Source: Lacticaseibacillus suibinensis | GTDB taxonomy: Bacteria > Bacillota > Bacilli > Lactobacillales > Lactobacillaceae | DNA: 47,133 bases | Reading direction: 5' to 3' | NCBI RefSeq assembly: GCF_003946175.1 | Contig: NZ_RHOK01000020.1 | Span: 1 to 47,133, forward strand | Shown here: positions 32,277 to 40,214 of the stretch, piece after piece | How the letters are laid out: each line of letters starts with the position of its first letter | How positions within the stretch are numbered: position 1 is the stretch's first letter | Position numbers and translations under genes: made by a program | Notes under the pieces: generated by a model | The model's input: the letters and a program-made list of their open reading frames with translations, nothing else | Told to the model about the DNA's origin: nothing | Database searches by the model: none

Positions 32277-33698
32277 TTATTTAACCGGTACATCTTGGCT
32301 TTGAACTTTGCCCCGAATGCCAAAAGAAATGACGAACGCGACAGCGGCAATGATCAAAACGAAGATGAAGCCGTAGTGGGCGCCGATGGTCCAACCAGCC
32401 GCACCGGCGGCTTGCCGGCCGCCAACGGCCAACATGCTCGTTGCCACCGCAGTCGCGACGGCGCCGACGATTTGTTGCAGGGTGTTGAGCACCGCGCTAC
32501 CGTCAGCACTTTCAGCGCCGTTCAAAGAGTTCAGGCCGTAAGTTTGGGCTGGGGACATGGCTAAAGGCGCCCCAATCATCAAGACAATATGACCAGCAAT
32601 CACTTGCCCTAATGAGCTGTCGGCGTTGGTCATCAGCAAGATCAACACGCCTAGCATGGCGATGATGAAGCCGCCGCGGGTCAACCATTTGGCGCCGAAG
32701 CGGTCATACATGCGACCAGCCACCGCGGAGACCAAAGCGTTGACCACGCCCCCTGGCAGCATGGCAATCCCGACCATGGCGACTGGCAGGTTCATGACCC
32801 GTTGCAGGTATTGAGGTAGCAGGTACATGGAAGCCAAAATCACCCCGAAGTCGAGCATCACCAGCAAGGTACCGGTGGTAAAGGCGCGGTTTTGGAAAAC
32901 GTGCAGGTTCAGCATCGGGGCCTGATCATGCAACTGGCGGGTAGCATAAGCCGCCAAAGCCGCAATGCCGACGACCAAGGCCAATAGCACGCGGGCGGAC
33001 AACCAGCCTGCGTCGCTGGCCATGGAAGTGCCGACGACGATGCCGGCAAAGCCGATGGTTGACAGCAGAATTGACAGCCAGTCAACCGGGACCGCTTTTT
33101 GTTCAAAGGCGGTGTCCATCGCAATGGCGGCTAAGATGAAGGCGACCACCAAGAATGGGACGAACAACCAGAAAATCGCATGCCAAGAGGCGACGCCAAG
33201 CAAAATGCCGATGACGGTGGGACCAATGGCAGGGGCAAACATGATGACCAGTGCGGCGAGCCCCATGACAGTGCCAAGCCGTTGCGGCGGGAAGATTTGC
33301 ATCGCGACTGAAAACATCAGTGGCAAAATCAACCCGGTGCCGATGCCCTGCATCATCCGGCCAATCAAGACGACTGGAAAGACGCTAGCGGTGGCGGAGA
33401 TGATGGCACCCAAGGCGAAGGCCCCAAGCGCGAATAAGACGATTTTCTTGGTGGCAAAGCGCTTGGACAACAAGCTCGACAGCGGCATGCAGATGCCGAT
33501 AACCAGCATGTAGCCGGTGACCAGCCATTGGATGGTGCCTTGCGACACATTCAAAGCCGCCATCAGGCTAGGCAGTGCGATGTTCAAGGCAGTTTCGGAA
33601 AACATGCCAACGAATGACCCGATCATGAGACCGAGCATGGCTAAAGCGGGATGGGCAATTTGCACCCGCGCTTTAGGTAATGATTGTGATAACTCCAT
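32277..33698 (-). CDS. MFS drug exporter, DHA2 (14-TM) family, first
   Basis: A 473-residue major facilitator of the DHA2/EmrB-QacA group, proton-driven efflux of hydrophobic or cationic compounds. ALNIALPSLMAALNVSQGTI with QWLVTGYMLVIG is the typical helix 1-2 region, LSKRFATKKIVLF the motif A loop, GRMMQGIGTGLILPLM motif B, and GLAALVIMFAPAIGPTVIGIL motif C of exporters. Fourteen hydrophobic segments are present. The start is the ATG with AAGGAG nine bases upstream. Transcription starts about 150 bases upstream and passes a terminator-like hairpin first. It is divergent from the marR-MFS operon. Confidence 0.9.
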   Translation of the reverse strand: MELSQSLPKARVQIAHPALAMLGLMIGSFVGMFSETALNIALPSLMAALNVSQGTIQWLVTGYMLVIGICMPLSSLLSKRFATKKIVLFALGAFALGAIISATASVFPVVLIGRMMQGIGTGLILPLMFSVAMQIFPPQRLGTVMGLAALVIMFAPAIGPTVIGILLGVASWHAIFWLFVPFLVVAFILAAIAMDTAFEQKAVPVDWLSILLSTIGFAGIVVGTSMASDAGWLSARVLLALVVGIAALAAYATRQLHDQAPMLNLHVFQNRAFTTGTLLVMLDFGVILASMYLLPQYLQRVMNLPVAMVGIAMLPGGVVNALVSAVAGRMYDRFGAKWLTRGGFIIAMLGVLILLMTNADSSLGQVIAGHIVLMIGAPLAMSPAQTYGLNSLNGAESADGSAVLNTLQQIVGAVATAVATSMLAVGGRQAAGAAGWTIGAHYGFIFVLIIAAVAFVISFGIRGKVQSQDVPVK

Positions 33699-33748
33699 GT
33701 GTAAAAACTCCTTACGTTTAATGATGACAGAACCGGCCATGCCGGGGC

Positions 33749-33845
33749 AAAAAAAGTCCCCATGGCTTGGCCATAGGGACTTGGCAGCGCCATAATAGGC
33801 GGAATGACGCTGCGATTTGTTCTGTTTAGGGCAGATGCCCAACGA
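33749..33845 (-). ncRNA. 5' leader with terminator hairpin (attenuator or riboswitch) of the first MFS exporter
   Basis: On the minus strand, from the start site expected near 33845, the leader contains GGGCA/TGCCC, then CGCAGCG/CGCTGCC enclosing about 20 bases, then a hairpin AAGTCCC/GGGACTT (33754-33782, with ATGGC/GGCCAT inside) followed by seven Ts. This is a rho-independent terminator standing between promoter and gene. It would keep the pump off unless a ligand, a ribosome or a protein prevents its folding. No leader peptide with a ribosome site is evident. I recall a published candidate RNA motif before emrB-type genes in lactobacilli; whether this is it needs a covariance search. Confidence 0.65.
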
Positions 33846-33851
33846 GTGATT

Positions 33852-33880
33852 ATCATACCGGTTTGGCGAAAGTTTTTCAA
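33852..33880 (-). promoter_or_regulatory. Promoter of the first MFS exporter
   Basis: Read on the minus strand: -35 TTGAAA (33880-33875) and -10 TATGAT (33857-33852), exactly 17 bases apart. Confidence 0.75.
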
Positions 33881-33909
33881 CTATTTTCTGAAAATCGTGT
33901 TAAACTAAA

Positions 33910-33925
33910 CGTTAGCGTGCTAACG
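33910..33925. promoter_or_regulatory. Candidate operator of the second MarR regulator
   Basis: CGTTAGC-GT-GCTAACG is a perfect 16-base palindrome, 14 bases before the marR start codon and 30 bases upstream of the exporter's -35 on the other strand. It is a natural site for MarR autorepression. Confidence 0.7.
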
Positions 33926-33939
33926 AAAGAAGGATAAAG

Positions 33940-34356
33940 ATGATAGAAAACTATGGCCGTTCGATCAAGCTGGCGGCTAATCATATGACCCAAAACATGG
34001 ATGCTTATGCCCAGCAGTTTGACCTGACTGGCACGCAGATGTCGATTCTTGACTTTATTGTCCACGCGCCGGCTGTGTGCTTGCAGCGGGACATTGAAGC
34101 CGAATTTGCTATTCGGCGTTCGACTGCCACCGGGCTGCTCAAACGCATGGCGGCGCGCGGCTTGATTGTGGAACAGCGCTATGCAGGCGATACCCGGCAG
34201 AAGCAAGTGACGTTGACGGCGAAAGGCCAGGCGCTGCAGGAAGCCACGTCGGCCTATATTCAGCGCTCACAAGCGGCATTCGTCGCGGCATTTTCGCCAG
34301 CGGCGCGGGCGCAGTTCAGTGAGATGTTGGCTTATTGGCGAAAGGTGAGCGAATAA
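33940..34356 (+). CDS. MarR family regulator (second)
   Basis: A 138-residue winged helix regulator. Recognition region: CLQRDIEAEFAIRRSTATGLLKRMAARGLI (about 47-76), wing RYAGDTRQKQVTLTAKG. MarR proteins of this type bind drugs or phenolics and then release DNA. AGAAGG precedes the ATG; the perfect palindrome upstream is the likely target. It is followed after one base by an MFS exporter, so one ligand should induce its own pump, and perhaps the divergent pump too. Confidence 0.9.
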   Translation: MIENYGRSIKLAANHMTQNMDAYAQQFDLTGTQMSILDFIVHAPAVCLQRDIEAEFAIRRSTATGLLKRMAARGLIVEQRYAGDTRQKQVTLTAKGQALQEATSAYIQRSQAAFVAAFSPAARAQFSEMLAYWRKVSE

Positions 34357-34357
34357 A

Positions 34358-35719
34358 GTGAGTAATGAACGTAAAGTCATGGGGGCGATTTTCGCCACCG
34401 GTTTGTTGTCTTTCAGCGGGGTGATTGTGGAAACCGCGATGAACATCACGTTTCCTACCGTGATGCGTGAATTTAATGTCGGGACAAGCACCGTGCAGTG
34501 GCTGACCACGCTGTATCTGTTGATTGTGGCCACTGTCATTCCCTTGTCGGCGTTTTTGAAGCGCCGCTTTAAAATGCGCCAGCTGTTCCTGGTGGCCAAT
34601 TTGCTCTTTATGCTGGGCCTGATTTTGGATGCTACGGCGCCAGCGTTCTGGGTGTTACTCCTTGGGCGCGCCGTGCAAGGCCTCGGGACTGGGATTGCGC
34701 TACCCTTAATGTTCAACATTATTTTGGAACAAGTCGCTCCGGCTAAAATTGGCATGATGATGGGGGTTGGGACCTTGATCACCGGGATTGCGCCGGCGAT
34801 TGGCCCCACGTTTGGCGGGTTGATCACCACCTATCTCAGCTGGCGGTATATTTTTGTCTTCCTGTTGCCGGTACTGCTGGTTTCCCTCGGCCTGGGTTGG
34901 ACCTGCATTCTGCAGAAGAGCGCCTTGGCCCCGAGCCGTCTGGACAAACTCAGTGTGGGCTTGCTGGTGTTGGCCTTTGCCGGGTTGATCTATGGTGTCA
35001 GTACCATTAGCGGCGAAAACGTGCTGGTCAGCGTGCTGGCCATTGTGATTGGAGCGCTGGCGCTGAGTGCCTTTGCGCTGCGCTCAAGGCACCAGGACCA
35101 GCCGATTTTGGATCTGTCACCCTTCAAGCAAAAGAAATTCGCTCAATTTGCCATCGCCTTCGTTTGTTTTCAAATGATGGCTTTGGGGCTGTCATTTGTG
35201 CTCCCGAATTACCTGCAATTGGTTAACCAAGCCTCGGCCTTGGCTGCCGGGTTGACTGTGCTACCTGGGGCCGCGATCGGGGCGGTGCTCGCGCCGATCA
35301 GTGGGCGCCTGTATGATCATTTTGGTCCGAAGCGCCCGATTATCAGCGGCGTCACGGTGGTGCTCTTGGGGATGCTGGTGTTTGTCCTCAGTGGCATGCC
35401 GCTCAGCGATGCGCAGGTGCTCTGGTGCTATGTGCTGTTCATGTTTGGGGTCGGCTTAGCCTTTGGCAACATTTTGACCACGACCTTAGCCCAGCTGCCC
35501 AAGCAGCAACAAGCCGATGGCAATGCCATCATGAATACTCTGCAGCAGTTCACCGCGGCGCTGGGGACAGCCATTGCCTCAGCCATCGTGGCAGGCGGAC
35601 AAGCGGGCCGCAGCCAAATTGGCGGCACGATGCTGGGCAGTCAGTGGGCGCTGTGGTTCCTGCTGGGCTTGGCCGTGGTGGCCTGGTTGCAGTTGACTTG
35701 GACCTTGCGCCGGCAATAA
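34358..35719 (+). CDS. MFS drug exporter, DHA2 family, second
   Basis: A 453-residue 14-segment MFS exporter. ETAMNITFPTVMREFNVGTS with VQWLTTLYLL (helices 1-2), LKRRFKMRQLFLV (motif A), GRAVQGLGTGIALPLMFNII (motif B) and MGVGTLITGIAPAIGPTFGG (motif C) all match DHA2 pumps. The GTG start lies one base after the marR stop, with AAAGGTGA upstream, so it depends on the marR transcript. No clear terminator follows; the ABC permease begins 112 bases downstream. Confidence 0.9.
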   Translation: MSNERKVMGAIFATGLLSFSGVIVETAMNITFPTVMREFNVGTSTVQWLTTLYLLIVATVIPLSAFLKRRFKMRQLFLVANLLFMLGLILDATAPAFWVLLLGRAVQGLGTGIALPLMFNIILEQVAPAKIGMMMGVGTLITGIAPAIGPTFGGLITTYLSWRYIFVFLLPVLLVSLGLGWTCILQKSALAPSRLDKLSVGLLVLAFAGLIYGVSTISGENVLVSVLAIVIGALALSAFALRSRHQDQPILDLSPFKQKKFAQFAIAFVCFQMMALGLSFVLPNYLQLVNQASALAAGLTVLPGAAIGAVLAPISGRLYDHFGPKRPIISGVTVVLLGMLVFVLSGMPLSDAQVLWCYVLFMFGVGLAFGNILTTTLAQLPKQQQADGNAIMNTLQQFTAALGTAIASAIVAGGQAGRSQIGGTMLGSQWALWFLLGLAVVAWLQLTWTLRRQ

Positions 35720-35831
35720 AGGTCTAGAATTACCCGTTTTTTCAACCTAATCACTTCATAACTTTCTCACATTTGCTCCGTACCCTGAACTTAGTCATTG
35801 TGACAAATAGTTCAGATGGGAGCGAAAAGCG

Positions 35832-37271
35832 ATGAATTTTGTGAAACGTGCATGGTTGAACTTGATTGCCAAGAAAGGCCGCACGCTATTATTGGTCTTG
35901 GTGACGTCTGCCATTATGTTATTCGTCATGGCGGGGCTGCTGATTAAAGCCGCCGCCGATCAAGCTACGACCAATGCCAAAGCCAGCATCGGGGCGACCT
36001 TAACCCTGAGCGCCAACCGGGAGGCGGCGTTTAAGGCGATGCGCAGCAGTAGCGGCACCCCGCCCTCAGGGACGAGCGGGCAAAAGCCTTCCTTATCGAT
36101 GAGCCCAGTCAAACTCAGCACCGCCAAGAAGATTGCGGCGCTGCAAGGCGTTGAAAGCTACACGGTGAGTGTTTCGACCTCGGTCAATGCCAAGAGCTTT
36201 GACGCGGTCAGCACCACCAGCTCCAGTCAGGGGCCAGGGGGCCAGGATAGCAGCCGCGGCGACATTACGGTGGCTGGGGTCTCCAGCACTGCCAGCAGCA
36301 GTGAATTTAGCCAAGGCAATTACACGATTACCAAAGGCCGCGGTTTAACCACCGCAGATGAAGGCACCCAAAATGTCGTCATCGAAAGTGAACTGGCCAA
36401 AGCCGATAGCCTGAGTGTTGGTGACACCATCACGGTCAAAAAGACCAGTGGTAGCGGCACCTACAAGCTGAAAATTGTCGGCATCTACAAAGCCAAGAGT
36501 AGCGCCACCGCTTCGATGGGGCCGATGGCCAGCGACCCAGCGAATACGATTTACACCAGCTACACTTTGGCCAATACCATTAAAGGCACCAAGTATGCCA
36601 ACACGGCCGATTCGGTGGTCTTCACCGTCAGCACCCCAAGCAAGGTGGCCAGCGTGAAGAAGACAGCTTCCAAGCTGATTTCCAGTAAGTTCAGCCTGAG
36701 TGCCGATGATCAGAATTACCAAATGGTGAAAGCGTCGATGCAATCCGTCACCAGCTTTGCGGATAAAATCGTGTGGCTGGTCGCGATTGCCGGAACCATC
36801 ATTTTAGCCTTGATTGTCATCTTGATGATCAGAGAACGCCGCTATGAAATTGGCATCCTGCTGTCCCTAGGGGAACGGCGGTTCAAAATCATTGCGCAGT
36901 TCTTCGTTGAATTGTTGGTGATCTTGCTGGTTGGTGTCGGCATTGCCAGCGCCGGCGGTAAATTCGTCGGCGACAAACTCGCGGCGCAAGTCATCAGCAG
37001 TCAAACGACCACAACCAGCACCCAAGGGATGCAAGGGCCAGGCGGACAACCTGGCGGCAGTGGCACAGGCACCAGCAAGAGCGGCACGCCAGGGCAGATG
37101 CCAGGGCGGACGCAAGCCGCTCAGCAGAAACAAACCCAGCTGGCCGTGAAAGTGACACCGCAAGCCATTCTCCTGTTGTTCGGCCTAGGGCTGGCGATTA
37201 TCTTGATTGCGATTTTAATTGCCGCCGCCGGCATTTTGCGCCTGCAACCGAAGACCATTCTGATCCAATAA
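35832..37271 (+). CDS. ABC exporter permease, MacB/FtsX type
   Basis: A 479-residue permease. One N-terminal helix (residues 18-42), a large outer domain of about 265 residues, then three helices (about 313-337, 357-380, 440-470). FRRERRYEIG-like sequence (MIRERRYEIGILLSLGERRFKI) after helix 2 is the FtsX signature that touches the ATPase. Two stretches rich in Ser, Gly, Pro and Gln stand out: SSGTPPSGTSGQ near 75 and an outer loop around 395-430 (GPGGQPGGSGTGTSKSG). Such exporters move peptides, macrolides or lipids through a mechanotransmission cycle. The ATPase gene follows after 19 bases. Confidence 0.88.
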   Translation: MNFVKRAWLNLIAKKGRTLLLVLVTSAIMLFVMAGLLIKAAADQATTNAKASIGATLTLSANREAAFKAMRSSSGTPPSGTSGQKPSLSMSPVKLSTAKKIAALQGVESYTVSVSTSVNAKSFDAVSTTSSSQGPGGQDSSRGDITVAGVSSTASSSEFSQGNYTITKGRGLTTADEGTQNVVIESELAKADSLSVGDTITVKKTSGSGTYKLKIVGIYKAKSSATASMGPMASDPANTIYTSYTLANTIKGTKYANTADSVVFTVSTPSKVASVKKTASKLISSKFSLSADDQNYQMVKASMQSVTSFADKIVWLVAIAGTIILALIVILMIRERRYEIGILLSLGERRFKIIAQFFVELLVILLVGVGIASAGGKFVGDKLAAQVISSQTTTTSTQGMQGPGGQPGGSGTGTSKSGTPGQMPGRTQAAQQKQTQLAVKVTPQAILLLFGLGLAIILIAILIAAAGILRLQPKTILIQ

Positions 37272-37290
37272 GCGGAGAAGGGAGCCAACA

Positions 37291-37977
37291 ATGTTAACGA
37301 CTGAAGATTTAAGTTACTGGTACACCGTTGAAGAAGACTACTTGTTCAAAGACGTGAACTTGCAATTCACCGCTGGGCACTCCTACGCCATCGTGGGTCA
37401 GTCGGGTTCCGGCAAAACGACCATGGTGTCGTTATTGGCCGGCCTAGATACGCCCAAAGCTGGCAAAATTTTGATTGAAGGCGTCGATATTCGCAAAATT
37501 GGCCTCACCCAGTACCGGCAAAGCAAGGTCAGCATTGTGTTCCAGGCGTACAACCTGTTCACGTATATGTCGGCGTTGGAGAACTTAATGACCGCCATGG
37601 CCATTACGAAAGCCGAACACCGCGGCGACCGCGAGTTTGCCAAAGGAATGCTGCGCAAACTGGGGTTGACCGACCAGCAAATGACCCAAAACGTCCAACG
37701 CCTGTCCGGGGGCCAGCAGCAGCGGGTCGCCATCGCGCGGACCATGGTGTGCGATGCCCCGCTGGTGGTCGCCGACGAACCTACCGGCAACTTGGATGAA
37801 GGCAACACCGATGAAGTGATTGCTTTGTTCAACCAGATTGCCCATGAACAGCAAAAATGTGTGATTATCGTCACCCATGAACCCACCGTGGCCGCCCAGT
37901 GCGACGGCGTGTTGCGCCTCGCTAAGCGAGAATTCACCTGGGAAAAACAGCCGGCGCTGGCAACGCAGCCCGCCTAA
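37291..37977 (+). CDS. ABC exporter ATPase, MacB/LolD type
   Basis: A 228-residue ATPase. Walker A GQSGSGKTT (36-44), Q-loop FQAYNLF, signature LSGGQQQR (138-145), Walker B LVVADEPTGNLD with Glu163, H-loop His196 in IIVTHEPT. It couples to the permease just upstream to form a homodimeric exporter. The C-terminus is slightly short compared with LolD but complete. Ribosome site GAAGGGAG. A terminator follows. Confidence 0.95.
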   Translation: MLTTEDLSYWYTVEEDYLFKDVNLQFTAGHSYAIVGQSGSGKTTMVSLLAGLDTPKAGKILIEGVDIRKIGLTQYRQSKVSIVFQAYNLFTYMSALENLMTAMAITKAEHRGDREFAKGMLRKLGLTDQQMTQNVQRLSGGQQQRVAIARTMVCDAPLVVADEPTGNLDEGNTDEVIALFNQIAHEQQKCVIIVTHEPTVAAQCDGVLRLAKREFTWEKQPALATQPA

Positions 37978-37986
37978 ACTGTGAAC

Positions 37987-38023
37987 AAAAAGCTCTCCTT
38001 GCCGCTTGGCAGGGAGAGCTTTT
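37987..38023. terminator. Terminator between ABC operon and DUF4811-like gene
   Basis: AAAAGCTCTCCTTGCC and GGCAGGGAGAGCTTTT form a near-perfect stem (one side offset) with a short loop; it works in both directions. Confidence 0.85.
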
Positions 38024-38026
38024 GCG

Positions 38027-38521
38027 TTACTTCTGCACGAGTTTCCAGCTGACTGGCACCGTGAACTGATAAGCACGATGCAGCGTCTGCTGGTTTTGCC
38101 CCGACCAGGCAAACAAAAAGGCGTAGAAGGTGTTTTGATAACGTAACTGTTTGGTTTTGATGGTCAACGTGGCCGTTTGACCGCGCTTGATTTGAACGGT
38201 TGTCGTGACGCCGGGTTTAGCGGTGACGGTTTTGTTACTCAGCGGGTTAGGCCGATACACCACGACCTGGTTTTTACCGTTCGTCCCAATCGGCTTCACT
38301 AACAGCGAGTTACCTTTGACGCCGGCAATGCGCTGAGTCGTCGTGGTCGTGACGGTTTTTAGTCCGAAATGGCTGAGGTCATTAGCGGCAATCGCGAGCA
38401 CGCTGGCGATCAAGATGAGGGCCAAGGCGCCCATCCAGCCGCTGCGGGCGCGTCCGCGCGGGGCGAGCACGGCGACCAAGAAGAAACAGAAGGCGGCGAG
38501 CACTAGAATGGCAAGTATCAC
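38027..38521 (-). CDS. Membrane protein coupled to MFS pump (DUF4811-like)
   Basis: A 164-residue protein with two N-terminal hydrophobic segments (1-20 and 29-46) and an outside domain with Thr-rich start (TVTTTTTQRI) and beta-strand pattern. From memory it resembles DUF4811 proteins, which sit behind DHA2 pumps in lactobacilli and have no known function. The GTG start overlaps the pump's TGA by four bases (GTGA) and is preceded by GGAGGTGA. It is likely an accessory of the pump. Confidence 0.7.
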   Translation of the reverse strand: MILAILVLAAFCFFLVAVLAPRGRARSGWMGALALILIASVLAIAANDLSHFGLKTVTTTTTQRIAGVKGNSLLVKPIGTNGKNQVVVYRPNPLSNKTVTAKPGVTTTVQIKRGQTATLTIKTKQLRYQNTFYAFLFAWSGQNQQTLHRAYQFTVPVSWKLVQK

Positions 38522-39978
38522 TGCGCATCACCTCCCTGATCGATGGGGTCTTTCTTTAGCATGAACGACAAGGCGAACCCTAGCGCGGCCAGGATCAGCG
38601 ATACCACGAAGGCCGCGCGATAACCGGCCACGGTAGCATTGTTCATGGCCCGGGCAAAGGCGATTGGGTCAGTTTTGGCCAAGGCACTGGCCGGGGTTTG
38701 ACCTTTGGTGACCGTGGACAACACGGAAACCAAAATCGCCGTCCCGATGGAAGCCGCAACCTGGCGAATCGTGTTGTTGACGGCGGTGCCATGGTTGATC
38801 AGGTTATTCGGCAGACTGTTCATGCCAGCCGTGGTGACCGGCATGGTGACCATGGTGATCCCGAACATCCGCACAGTGTACAGCACCGTGACGAACAAAA
38901 TTGGGGTGTCAGCGGTTAACGTGATCAGCGGGAAGGTGCCCACCAGCAACAAGAACAAGCCGCAAGTGGCCAGACGTTTGGCGCCGATGCGGTCAAAAAT
39001 GCGGCCGGTGACGGGGCTCATAATTCCCATCATGATGGCCCCAGGCAGCAAAATCAGCCCTGAGTGGAAGGCACTTTGACCGCGAATGGTTTGAATGTAC
39101 ATCGGCAGTACCATTTCGACGCCGACCATGGACATGAACGCCACCGCAGTCAAAATCACGGACAGGGTAAACGATTTGCTTTGGAACACCCGCAGCTCCA
39201 GGAGCGGTTTTTCGAGGTGCAACTGGCGCCGGACGAACAAACCAACGACAATGGCCCCGAAGAGCAAGGTGCCTAGCACTAGCGGCGACCCCCAGCCGGC
39301 ATCACCGACACTTGAGAACCCGTACAGCAGCGAGCCAAAACCCAAGGTGGATTCGACGACCGATAAGAAGTCGATTTTGGGATTGGTGGTAGGCAGCACT
39401 TTGCGCATGCTATACGCAGACAGCAAGAGCACTAGCGCTGCAATCGGCAAAATCACTGAGAACAAGGAGCGCCAGCCGTGATTAAGGAGCACCCAGCCGG
39501 AAAGCGTTGGTCCCACCGCTGGGGCGAGGCCGATGACGATACCGGCAATCCCCATGGCCGAACCACGCTGGCTCGGCGGGAAAATGGAATACATTACGGT
39601 TTGGAAAGTCGGGGCCGACATGCCGACCCCCATGGCCTGAATGAGGCGCCCGGTCAAAAGCATCGGGAAGCTGGTCGCAAAGCGCGACAGCAAGGTCCCT
39701 AAGAAAAAGATCGTGATCGCTGTCATATAAAGATATTTGACATTGAATTTACTCAGCAACCACGCGGAAACAGGAATCATAATTCCCATCACCAGCATAA
39801 AGCCGGTGGTCAACCATTGGACTGCGCTGGCATTGATGTTAAAGTCACGCATCAAAGTGGGAAACGCAGTGGTCAGAATCGTTTGCGTCAGAAAAGTCGT
39901 AAACGTCCCAATCAGCATGGTGATCACCAACAAGTTGCGGTTATACGGTTTACCGTTAACATCTGTTGGCTGATTCAC
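38518..39978 (-). CDS. MFS drug exporter, DHA2 family, third
   Basis: A 486-residue 14-segment exporter. QTILTTAFPTLMRDFNINAS with VQWLTTGFMLVMG (helices 1-2), LSKFNVKYLYM (motif A), GRLIQAMGVGMSAPTFQTVM (motif B) and MGIAGIVIGLAPAVGPTLSG (motif C). It is nearest to the lincomycin/LmrB-like side of DHA2 by general look, which is only an impression. The GTG start has AAAGGA eight bases upstream. A TAGAAT -10 lies upstream on the minus strand within a palindrome. Confidence 0.9.
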   Translation of the reverse strand: MNQPTDVNGKPYNRNLLVITMLIGTFTTFLTQTILTTAFPTLMRDFNINASAVQWLTTGFMLVMGIMIPVSAWLLSKFNVKYLYMTAITIFFLGTLLSRFATSFPMLLTGRLIQAMGVGMSAPTFQTVMYSIFPPSQRGSAMGIAGIVIGLAPAVGPTLSGWVLLNHGWRSLFSVILPIAALVLLLSAYSMRKVLPTTNPKIDFLSVVESTLGFGSLLYGFSSVGDAGWGSPLVLGTLLFGAIVVGLFVRRQLHLEKPLLELRVFQSKSFTLSVILTAVAFMSMVGVEMVLPMYIQTIRGQSAFHSGLILLPGAIMMGIMSPVTGRIFDRIGAKRLATCGLFLLLVGTFPLITLTADTPILFVTVLYTVRMFGITMVTMPVTTAGMNSLPNNLINHGTAVNNTIRQVAASIGTAILVSVLSTVTKGQTPASALAKTDPIAFARAMNNATVAGYRAAFVVSLILAALGFALSFMLKKDPIDQGGDAQ

Positions 39979-40017
39979 ATTTTCAGTCCTTTCATTATGA
40001 AATTACAAAGAATTATT

Positions 40018-40044
40018 CTAGCACTTATTTTTAGTGAGGGCTAG
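40018..40044. promoter_or_regulatory. Palindrome over the promoter of the third MFS exporter
   Basis: CTAGC...GCTAG outside and CACT/AGTG inside form an imperfect dyad of 27 bases next to the -10 (TAGAAT on the minus strand, 40020-40015). A repressor site is plausible; no regulator gene is adjacent. Confidence 0.4.
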
Positions 40045-40050
40045 TGGGCT

Positions 40051-40089
40051 ACCAGCAGGCAAGCCCGATTTGACGGGCTCGTGCCTGGT
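40051..40089. repeat. GC hairpin, possible terminator of the CNNM-type gene
   Basis: ACCAGCAGGCAAGCCCG pairs imperfectly with CGGGCTCGTGCCTGGT around ATTTGA. The T-run is on the + side only, so it is not a normal terminator for the leftward gene ending at 40215. Confidence 0.4.
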
Positions 40090-40214
40090 TTTAAACAAGA
40101 CTGGTTCAAGGCCAGCTCGCCAAAATGAAAACGGCCGGTAGTAAGCTTTCATTGCTATTTTCATCTTTATTTTCGCATACTAAAAGGACGCCTGTCAGCA
40201 TCCTTGCTTGGTGC

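Noticed and set aside
33698-33842. N-terminal extension or leader peptide of the first MFS exporter
   Set aside because: The frame is open but starts at a TTG without ribosome site and crosses the terminator hairpin; the ATG after AAGGAG gives a normal DHA2 N-terminus.
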